The translations under genes were made by a program, and so were the position numbers. Positions 27,278 through 34,330 of a stretch of 64,000 nt of DNA are shown piece after piece. The notes beneath the pieces were generated by a model. The model was not told the origin of the DNA. It saw only the letters and a program-made list of their open reading frames with translations, and ran no database searches. The DNA is from Litorimonas sp046250185 (lineage in GTDB: Bacteria; Pseudomonadota; Alphaproteobacteria; Caulobacterales; Maricaulaceae). The stretch lies in NCBI RefSeq assembly GCF_046250185.1, contig NZ_CP176469.1; one strand, given 5' to 3'. How positions within the stretch are numbered: the stretch's first letter is position 1; every line of letters begins with the position of its first letter.

Positions 27278-28384
27278 TTAAATAAATGGCAGCGCGCGCA
27301 CCTCGGCATCTCGCGGTCCGCTGGGCGTTTGAACTGTGACGTGTGTGCCGACGTCCCAATGAGCGCGGTCAATCATCGCAATGGCGACATTGGTCAAAAG
27401 ATCGGGTGACCAAGCCGCCGAACTGACGTGTCCCACACCCTGGTCATTGACAAAGACGGGCCATAAATCCTGACAGGGCGGTACAGCCTCGCCCGCAATC
27501 GCGAGGCCACGAACTTGGCGTTTCGGGCCGTGTTCCAGATCCTGCCGCAACGCATCCGCGCCTATGCAGTCTTTGGATGCCGCACCTTTGCAAAACTTAC
27601 CCAGACCCGCTTCAAACGGTGTGTTGTCGCGCGTCATATCATTGCCATATGACAGCAACCCGCCCTCAATCCGCTCGATCAAATTTGGGCAACCTGCGCG
27701 GACGTTGAGGCCTTGTCCCGCCTCAAACAGGGCGTCCCAGATAGGTTCGCCTTGATCTGTGCCTTCAACATAAATTTCAAACCCGCCTTGGACAGAAAAG
27801 CCAGATCGAGCAATGGTGTGCTGGCGCCCATTAAATTCAATTTTGCGGTGACGAAAAAACCTTAGGTCGCGAATGTCTTCTCCGAACAATCTTGCCATTA
27901 AATCATTCGACTTCGGCCCTTGAATAGCGAGCGGCGAGACGTCTGGCTCGAACACATCAACCCGCAAATTCATGCCGCGCGCCAGACCTTTGATCCAATA
28001 AAGCAAATCGGAGTCAGCGATCGAAATCCACCAGCGATCTTCCGAATGACGAACGGCAACCGGATCATTGAGCATGCCGCCCGTCTCGTCCACGACTGGA
28101 ATATAGTAGCACTGATCATCAGCCATTTTCTTTAAGCTGCGTGGGGTTAGCATTTGGATCAGCTTCGCCGCGTCCCGTCCGCGCACCTCGACTTGGCGCT
28201 GCACGGCCACGTCCCAGATTTGAACATCACGCTTAAGATGATGATAATCGGCTTCAATGCTCTCAAACATCGTCGGGAGCAGCATATGGTTATAGACTGT
28301 GTAGCCCTTAACTCCAGCCTCGGTCACGCGGCGTGTAAAGGGTGTGCTGCGCAGGCGGCGCGAGATGGATAATACTGGCGACAT
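27278..28384 (-). CDS. dmdA: DMSP demethylase DmdA-like (GcvT family)
   Basis: A 368-residue THF-dependent aminomethyltransferase-fold enzyme, starting at ATG 28384 behind GGGAGGGA; the TTG further upstream is unlikely. It follows the DmdA pattern closely: RRLRSTPFTRR, GVKGYTVYNHMLLPTMFES, VQIWDVAVQRQVEV, MADDQCYYIPVVD, NVRAGCPNLIERIEGGLLSY. I recall these as hallmarks of SAR11 and Roseobacter DmdA rather than of GcvT. DmdA transfers a methyl group from DMSP to THF, giving methylmercaptopropionate and methyl-THF. One deviation: the stretch I remember as GWSKQGG reads GFSVQGG here. An FAD oxidoreductase gene lies just upstream in the same direction. A related onium substrate cannot be excluded. 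Confidence 0.8.
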   Translation of the reverse strand: MSPVLSISRRLRSTPFTRRVTEAGVKGYTVYNHMLLPTMFESIEADYHHLKRDVQIWDVAVQRQVEVRGRDAAKLIQMLTPRSLKKMADDQCYYIPVVDETGGMLNDPVAVRHSEDRWWISIADSDLLYWIKGLARGMNLRVDVFEPDVSPLAIQGPKSNDLMARLFGEDIRDLRFFRHRKIEFNGRQHTIARSGFSVQGGFEIYVEGTDQGEPIWDALFEAGQGLNVRAGCPNLIERIEGGLLSYGNDMTRDNTPFEAGLGKFCKGAASKDCIGADALRQDLEHGPKRQVRGLAIAGEAVPPCQDLWPVFVNDQGVGHVSSAAWSPDLLTNVAIAMIDRAHWDVGTHVTVQTPSGPRDAEVRALPFI

Positions 28385-28417
28385 AAACGTCCCTCCCAAT
28401 TCGCGATTATGTCTAAT

Positions 28418-29770
28418 TTAACTCCAAGGGAAGGGGCTATTCGACGTTGGATGCAATTCTCCCTCAGCATAACGAGAATAGCGGAAAGGCTTAAGCAATT
28501 CTGATGTTTGCCCCATGATATGTTCCGCCACCAACTTCCCAACCCCGATCATTTTATAGCCATGGTTGGAATCTGCCAAGATATAGGCGTTCTCGCAAAA
28601 CTCATCAAAGACGGGGAAGCTGTCGGGGGTGAAGCAGCCGACACCGCCAGACGGCTCTTTGTGATATTGTCCCATCGTACCTTCAAAGCGCTTATGGCAA
28701 TGAGCGAGGGCGCTGACCCACATATGCGCAAATTCGGGCGAACTGATCCATTCGGGCGAGGCGGGGCCGTAGGGGTCAATATCAAGCTCATCTGCCGGTG
28801 TGGTCACGGGGTAAGGCATGGCACCGCCTTGAACGCCGCCAAAATGGAAGTCAGGCTTGTAATACAGCCCCCATATTTTCCCCGCCTCTTCGATCACTGA
28901 TCCGTCGACAACAGAGCGCAACGCTGCATCAGTGTCTACATGCATGACAGGCGGTTGCTTTCCGTCATTGGTTTTAAACATTTCGGGATCAACATTCAGC
29001 ACGCCTTCCTCTAGTTGCCAGAACGTCCACATACCGATCCCGTCATGTGTGACGCCGTCTTTGCCTTTGATACTGACAGTCTTGGGTAGTTCGAGCATAT
29101 TCCAGAAATCGCGCACCCACGGTCCGGCCCCAATGACAACGTAATCACACGCCAGATCGCCGAGCGTGGTTTCAACGGCTGTGATCGCAGAGCTAGCGCC
29201 ATTGGCACGGGTAAAGCCTTTAACTTCGCAGCCTGTGATGATGCGCACGCCTTCGTTTTCAGCTTTCGTGGCGAGGCCATACATGGCTTTGGAGTTATTC
29301 GCGTAGCCGCCTTGTTTTTCGTGTAAAACAGAGGTGATGTTTTCAGCCTGCCAGTCATCGTAAATGCCGCGCATATATTCGCCGCACGCCGCTTCGCCTT
29401 CGATAAATGTACTGTCATAGCCAATGGCCTGCTGTTGCTCATATATCTCAGCAACATCGCCGTGCATCGACTCGCAAGAGATCTGCATATAGCCCACAGG
29501 GTGGTAGCTATAGGCCTCCATATCTGATTCCCAGACGTCGACGGAATGGGCCATCAATTCGCGCATAGCCGGTTGGTAGTAATTATTGCGCACCACACCG
29601 CACGCAATGCCAGATGCGCCAGACGCGATGCCGCCTTTGTCCAGAATAACAATATCTGCCCCGCTGCCTTTGCCTGCGGCTTTAAGGTCTAAGGCCAGGT
29701 GGTAAGCGGTCGATAGTCCGTGGACGCCTGCGCCAATGATGACGAACTTGGAATGGGTGGGGAAAGCCAT
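28418..29770 (-). CDS. FAD-dependent oxidoreductase (DAO family)
   Basis: A 450-residue D-amino-acid-oxidase-fold flavoprotein with an N-terminal FAD loop KFVIIGAGVHGLSTAYHLAL and a C-terminal second flavin contact near ILADSNHGYKMIGVGKLVAE. SGIACGVVRNNYYQPAM resembles the sarcosine oxidase beta / dimethylglycine oxidase group, but no GcvT or folate domain is attached. ATG 29770 follows a GGAGCAAG site. It lies 33 bases upstream of dmdA in the same direction, so the two are probably cotranscribed. The substrate is likely a secondary or tertiary amine linked to the demethylation pathways; no more precise assignment is justified. Confidence 0.85.
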   Translation of the reverse strand: MAFPTHSKFVIIGAGVHGLSTAYHLALDLKAAGKGSGADIVILDKGGIASGASGIACGVVRNNYYQPAMRELMAHSVDVWESDMEAYSYHPVGYMQISCESMHGDVAEIYEQQQAIGYDSTFIEGEAACGEYMRGIYDDWQAENITSVLHEKQGGYANNSKAMYGLATKAENEGVRIITGCEVKGFTRANGASSAITAVETTLGDLACDYVVIGAGPWVRDFWNMLELPKTVSIKGKDGVTHDGIGMWTFWQLEEGVLNVDPEMFKTNDGKQPPVMHVDTDAALRSVVDGSVIEEAGKIWGLYYKPDFHFGGVQGGAMPYPVTTPADELDIDPYGPASPEWISSPEFAHMWVSALAHCHKRFEGTMGQYHKEPSGGVGCFTPDSFPVFDEFCENAYILADSNHGYKMIGVGKLVAEHIMGQTSELLKPFRYSRYAEGELHPTSNSPFPWS

Positions 29771-29930
29771 GATCTTGCTCCGTGTATTTCCTTATGCCTA
29801 CGCGTTGCGCCAAACTGTGCAATGCCCATCAAAAACAAAGATAGCCGAGTATTAAGCGCGATAATGACGGGGTGGCGGTGAAGCAGAGCTTATACATTGT
29901 CTGCATTTTCCCTATTTGGCTTTAGCGAAG

Positions 29931-29941
29931 CTTATGATAAG
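29931..29941. promoter_or_regulatory. small palindrome between LysR gene and FAD/dmdA operon
   Basis: CTTATGATAAG is a perfect palindrome around a central base, 35 bases upstream of the LysR start and inside the 206-base divergent promoter region. A partial copy (AGCTTATACAT) occurs about 45 bases to the left. LysR regulators usually bind short T-N-A palindromes in such regions. No other feature was found in 29771-29976. Confidence 0.3.
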
Positions 29942-29976
29942 GCGCTGTAATAACTCACAAAAAGAGTGTCGGGGAA

Positions 29977-30966
29977 ATGAAGATACCAAGTAATTTTGAC
30001 CTGCGGTCTCTGCAGGTTTTCGTGGTGACAGCGGATCAGGGCGGCATGACGCAATCCGCCAAAGTCCTGCGCATGACACAATCTGCCGTCTCGCAAATCA
30101 TTGCAGGGTTAGAGGACGCAGTGGGGACGAAGCTGTTTGACCGCTCGGTCAGGCCGATTGTGCTGACGTCCGCAGGGCGCATTTTACTGGAGCGAGGACG
30201 GCAAATTCTTCGCGATACGCGGGAGGCTTTTCGCGAAACGCGCACGATGGAACGCCGCCGTTTGGCGTCTCTGACTATCGCTATGACAGACTCTATGGCA
30301 GCCGTGCTCGGCTCGCGATTATATGCCACGATGAATGATGTGTCGTCTTATTGGCGGTTTTGGAGCGGGCTATCGCCTTATCACCGCGATGAGTTTTTAT
30401 CGCATAACATCGACCTGATGGTCACGACGTCCAACGTCATGGAAGACGTGGCAGGGCTTGTGAGATACAAAATTTTCCAAGAGCCTTATGTGTTGATTTT
30501 TCCGAGAGATTATAAAGGCAATGTCACCTTGCATGAGGGCGAAAAAGATTTGCCATTCCTGCGTATCTCCATGCGCTCGGCCATGGGTTTGCGGATCGAA
30601 CGACAACTCAATCGCCTGCGCCTGAACTATCCTGACATAGCGGAATTTGACCGTGCGCCTGCGCATACAATGGCCGTTGCGCAAGGCTTGGGGTGGGGCG
30701 TAACTACGCCGCTATGTTTGCTGGAAATGCCAGACTTGCTGGACCGCGTGCAGGTGCATCCTATCACAAAAGGCTCATTTGGGCGGCATTTTGATCTGCT
30801 GTCACGCGAGGATAATTTGGGTGATATTCCCCAAAAACTTGCGCTCGAAGCACGTCGAATTCTGCGCGAAGATTGCTTGCCCATGCTTTATGCTCAAGTG
30901 CCGTGGTTGGAAGAGAAAATGAATTGGGACGAGATTGAGCCGAATTTGCAAGAGGGTAAGCCGTAG
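29977..30966 (+). CDS. LysR-family transcriptional regulator
   Basis: A 329-residue regulator with an N-terminal winged helix-turn-helix (FDLRSLQVFVVTADQGG to SAVSQIIAGLEDAVGTKLFDR, residues about 6-70) and a C-terminal periplasmic-binding-like effector domain (about 95-300). The start ATG 29977 follows GGGGAA. Divergent from the FAD oxidoreductase-dmdA pair, which it most likely controls, and upstream of the Rieske oxygenase gene in the same direction. The effector is unknown; an onium compound or its breakdown product is the natural guess. Confidence 0.9.
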   Translation: MKIPSNFDLRSLQVFVVTADQGGMTQSAKVLRMTQSAVSQIIAGLEDAVGTKLFDRSVRPIVLTSAGRILLERGRQILRDTREAFRETRTMERRRLASLTIAMTDSMAAVLGSRLYATMNDVSSYWRFWSGLSPYHRDEFLSHNIDLMVTTSNVMEDVAGLVRYKIFQEPYVLIFPRDYKGNVTLHEGEKDLPFLRISMRSAMGLRIERQLNRLRLNYPDIAEFDRAPAHTMAVAQGLGWGVTTPLCLLEMPDLLDRVQVHPITKGSFGRHFDLLSREDNLGDIPQKLALEARRILREDCLPMLYAQVPWLEEKMNWDEIEPNLQEGKP

Positions 30967-31030
30967 CGCCAAACCTTCCCGATATTCAACTCCCCTTATG
31001 CGCCCCAATATGAATCGCTTATCACGCGCT

Positions 31031-31044
31031 TCTCGCTTGCGAGA
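31031..31044. promoter_or_regulatory. inverted repeat upstream of the Rieske oxygenase
   Basis: TCTCGC TT GCGAGA is a perfect 6+6 inverted repeat 29 bases upstream of the Rieske oxygenase start. Its position fits an operator in the promoter or 5' leader. The evidence is the symmetry alone. Confidence 0.3.
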
Positions 31045-31073
31045 TCAAAAGATTTGCGACTAGGGAATAAGGT

Positions 31074-32204
31074 ATGAGTTTAGGTGATGTCTTAAAACCA
31101 ATCGAGGCGGCACACGGCCTGCCAAATGCGCATTATATTTCTGAGGAAATGTATAAGCGTGAGCGCGAGATAATTTTCTATCAAGGTTGGGCAGCAGCCG
31201 CGTTCGAGGCGGATGTTAAAAACCCTGGCGATGCGTTTCCCGTTGATTTTCTAGGCATGCCGCTTCTACTGGTGCGCAGTAAGACGGAGGGCGTTAAGGT
31301 CTATCAAAATACTTGCCGCCACCGGGGTATGATTTTGATCGATCAGCCGACCCGCCTGAAAGGCCCCATCCGTTGTCCCTATCATAGCTGGTGCTACTCT
31401 CACGAGGGTGCACTGGTGCGCACACCCTATATTGGTGGTGTCGGGCAGGACACTCACGACGCGATCGACCCTGATAGGCTTGGGCTGTTTGAAGTGCGCA
31501 GCCATATTTGGCACGGCACAGTTTTTGTGAATGTATCTGGCGATGCGAAACCCTTTGAGGTCGTCTACAAAGACTTGATCGAACGCTGGGCCGAGTTTGA
31601 CAAACCCTTCTATGTGCCAGGCCCATCGAGCCAATTTGACATGACGCTCAACACAAATTGGAAGCTCGCGATCGAGAACTTTTGCGAGTCCTACCATCTC
31701 CCGTGGGTGCATCCTGAGCTAAACGAAATCTCAAAAATTGACGACCATTACAACATCGATGAACACGAGACTTATGCAGGGCAAGGCAGTTTGGTCTATC
31801 GACAATTAAAAGGCGAAGCAGGAAAAGTCTTTCCTGATTTTGAGGGTGTGGGAGAGCGCTGGAATACCTCTTCGGAATATGCGTCTTTCTTTCCCAATGT
31901 TATGATGGGCGTGCACCGCGATCACGCCTATTCCGTCATATTGATGCCGCAAGGGCCAGAGCGTATAACAGAACGGGTCGCGATGTTTTACGCAGAGGAC
32001 TTGGACGAAAGATATGAGCCGATGTTGGCCGAAAATGCGCGCATCTGGCGCGATGTCTTTTCCGAAGACGTCACCGTCGTCGAAGGCATGCAGAAGGGGC
32101 GTCATGGCCCAATGTTTGATGGCGGGAAATTTTCTCCTGTGATGGACGGCCCCACCCATGTATTTCACAAATGGATCGCCCGTCACATGCAGTCTGCTGA
32201 ATAG
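31074..32204 (+). CDS. Rieske oxygenase alpha subunit, quaternary-amine type candidate
   Basis: A 376-residue ring-hydroxylating-oxygenase-type protein. Rieske [2Fe-2S] ligands are Cys81 and His83 (CRHRG) and Cys101 and His104 (CPYHSW). The mononuclear iron site is in NWKLAIENFCESYHLPWVH, with His208 and His213, and a later acidic ligand is likely near residue 320. The subunit-bridging position is Glu205 rather than Asp, a feature of quaternary-amine enzymes such as CntA. Candidates are glycine betaine monooxygenase (GbcA), carnitine or stachydrine demethylase. No ferredoxin-reductase partner is encoded in this window, so electron supply must come from elsewhere. I do not assign a gene name. 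Confidence 0.85.
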   Translation: MSLGDVLKPIEAAHGLPNAHYISEEMYKREREIIFYQGWAAAAFEADVKNPGDAFPVDFLGMPLLLVRSKTEGVKVYQNTCRHRGMILIDQPTRLKGPIRCPYHSWCYSHEGALVRTPYIGGVGQDTHDAIDPDRLGLFEVRSHIWHGTVFVNVSGDAKPFEVVYKDLIERWAEFDKPFYVPGPSSQFDMTLNTNWKLAIENFCESYHLPWVHPELNEISKIDDHYNIDEHETYAGQGSLVYRQLKGEAGKVFPDFEGVGERWNTSSEYASFFPNVMMGVHRDHAYSVILMPQGPERITERVAMFYAEDLDERYEPMLAENARIWRDVFSEDVTVVEGMQKGRHGPMFDGGKFSPVMDGPTHVFHKWIARHMQSAE

Positions 32205-32306
32205 AGGTATTGCACTCACTAATAATGTTGCGATCTCGCTTGTCTTAGGCAAGTGTTAAGCGAATAGGGAAAGTGTAGACTAGAATACACGAAAAAGGCT
32301 CGGATC

Positions 32307-32789
32307 ATGGTGACATTGCTCAATACGGTGGAAGACACATTCGCCCGGGACGTCTGTCGGGATCACGGCGATAAGCCCGACGAATTGCTCGAAATTCTAC
32401 ACGCTGTTCAACACAAAAAAGGCTATCTGCCCGACAGTGCCCTGCGCACGATAGCGCAGGCGTTGAACATGTCTCGCGCGGATATTCACGGCGTTGTCAG
32501 CTTCTACCACGATTATAAGCGCGCCCCGCAAGCTAAGGTCACGCTTAAAATTTGTCGGGCAGAAGCGTGTCAGGCCGTCGGCGCTGAGGCGCTGATCCGC
32601 GAGGCCGAAGTCGCCTTTGGAACAAAACTTGACGCCCCCGCGACAGAAGTCGCCTTGGAGGCCGCTTATTGTCTAGGAAATTGTGCGCTGGGGCCAGCGG
32701 TTCTGGTCGATGATGATCTCTACGGGCGGGTTGATATTCAGCGCTTAAAGCATGTGTCGATGAAGCACCGTGAAGGCCAAACGAAATGA
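32307..32789 (+). CDS. fdsG: NAD-dependent formate dehydrogenase, gamma subunit
   Basis: A 160-residue NuoE-like subunit carrying a thioredoxin-fold [2Fe-2S] cluster: ligands in ICRAEACQAVG (about residue 90) and AYCLGNCALGP (about 130). It is the first gene of a typical cytoplasmic FdsGBA operon: the stop overlaps the fdsB start (ATGA). A small inverted repeat (CTTGTCTTAGGCAAG at 32239-32253) precedes the gene and may be regulatory. Confidence 0.93.
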   Translation: MVTLLNTVEDTFARDVCRDHGDKPDELLEILHAVQHKKGYLPDSALRTIAQALNMSRADIHGVVSFYHDYKRAPQAKVTLKICRAEACQAVGAEALIREAEVAFGTKLDAPATEVALEAAYCLGNCALGPAVLVDDDLYGRVDIQRLKHVSMKHREGQTK

Positions 32790-34327
32790 GTGTGAAAGTT
32801 TATATACCCTGCGACGCCGCAGCCCTGTCCGTCGGCGCAGACGATGTGGCTCGCGCGATTGCGGCCCAGGGCGGCGATGATGTGCAGATCATCCGCAACG
32901 GCTCCCGGGGTATGCTGTATCTTGAACCTTTGGTCGAAGTTGAAACGGCGCAAGGCCGTATGGCTTACGGCCCCGTCAGCCCAGACGATGTGGAAAGCTT
33001 GTTCGCCGCAGACTTCCTCGCGGGTGGAGGTCACCCTCTGGGCCACGGCTTGACCGAAGACATCCCGTATTTCGCCAATCAAGAGCGGCTGACATTTGCG
33101 CGGGTCGGCGTGATCGATCCGCTCGATCTGGCTGATTACGAAGCACATGGCGGTTTGTCAGGCTTGCAAGCTGCACTTAAAATGACGGCAGACGAGATCG
33201 TCGAAACAGTCCTCGACTCAGGCCTTCGTGGACGCGGCGGAGCAGGTTTCCCCACGGGCATCAAATGGAAAACCGCCCTCGCACAACCGGATGGCCAAAA
33301 GTATTTGTGCGCCAATGCCGATGAAGGCGATAGCGGCACTTTCGCGGACCGTATGTTGATGGAGGGTGATCCCTTCTGTTTGATCGAAGGCATGGTCATT
33401 GGCGCACTCGGAATCGGGGCTGATACGGGTTATATCTATATTCGGTCTGAATACCCTCACGCCATCAAGACTATGCGCCAGGCTATCGACCTATGGGAAA
33501 ATAAAGGATTATCGGGTTGGAATGATGACGGTACCCCGCGCTTTAAACTTCACGTGCGGGTCGGCGCAGGCGCGTATATTTGCGGCGAGGAAAGCTCGAT
33601 GCTGGAAAGCATTGAAGGCAAGCGCGGACAGGTGAAAGTCAAGCCGCCCATCCCGGCGATCAAAGGCCTGTTTGATAAACCCACCATCGTCAACAATATC
33701 CTGACCCTCGGCTCTGTCCCTTATATTTTGGCGAACGGCGCGCAGGCCTATGCGGATTTCGGTCAGGGACGTTCCAAAGGCACACAGCCGTTCCAACTGG
33801 CCGGCGACATTAAACAAGGCGGCTTGGTCGAGAAAGCCTTTGGCGTCACACTCAAAGAACTGGTGGAAGATTTCGGCGGCGGCACGCATACGGGTCGCCC
33901 TGTCAAAGCCGTCCAAGCGGGCGGCCCTCTGGGCGGGTATATTGTGCCGCACGGCTTTGATGTGCAAATGGGCTACGAGACATTATCAGAGGCGGGCGCA
34001 ATGCTGGGCCATGGCGGCATCGTGGTCTATAACGACACAACGCGCATGACGACGATGGCAAAATATGCTATGGAATTTTGTGAGCTTGAGAGTTGCGGAA
34101 AATGCACGCCGTGCCGTGTTGGCGCCGTGCGCGGCAAAGAATTGATCGAAAAGATCGAACAAGGCGAAGAGGTCGCAGCCAATATCGATGTGCTGGAAGA
34201 CCTCTGCGATTTGATGGAAGAGGCGTCACTTTGCGCGATGGGCGGATTAACCCCCATGCCAGTGCGCACGGCGATGAAGCTCTTTCCCGAAGAATTTACA
34301 GGGCCGATGAAGACGGCTGCGGAGTAG
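32786..34327 (+). CDS. fdsB: NAD-dependent formate dehydrogenase, beta subunit
   Basis: A 513-residue NuoF-like subunit. A thioredoxin-like N-terminal part is followed by the NADH/FMN-binding domain (GLRGRGGAGFPTGIKWKTAL near residue 150; ANADEGDSGTFADR) and a C-terminal [4Fe-4S] motif ESCGKCTPCRVGAVRGKEL (about residue 435). It transfers electrons from the alpha and gamma subunits to NAD+. The stop lies 3 bases before fdsA. Confidence 0.95.
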   Translation: MSVKVYIPCDAAALSVGADDVARAIAAQGGDDVQIIRNGSRGMLYLEPLVEVETAQGRMAYGPVSPDDVESLFAADFLAGGGHPLGHGLTEDIPYFANQERLTFARVGVIDPLDLADYEAHGGLSGLQAALKMTADEIVETVLDSGLRGRGGAGFPTGIKWKTALAQPDGQKYLCANADEGDSGTFADRMLMEGDPFCLIEGMVIGALGIGADTGYIYIRSEYPHAIKTMRQAIDLWENKGLSGWNDDGTPRFKLHVRVGAGAYICGEESSMLESIEGKRGQVKVKPPIPAIKGLFDKPTIVNNILTLGSVPYILANGAQAYADFGQGRSKGTQPFQLAGDIKQGGLVEKAFGVTLKELVEDFGGGTHTGRPVKAVQAGGPLGGYIVPHGFDVQMGYETLSEAGAMLGHGGIVVYNDTTRMTTMAKYAMEFCELESCGKCTPCRVGAVRGKELIEKIEQGEEVAANIDVLEDLCDLMEEASLCAMGGLTPMPVRTAMKLFPEEFTGPMKTAAE

Positions 34328-34330
34328 ACT

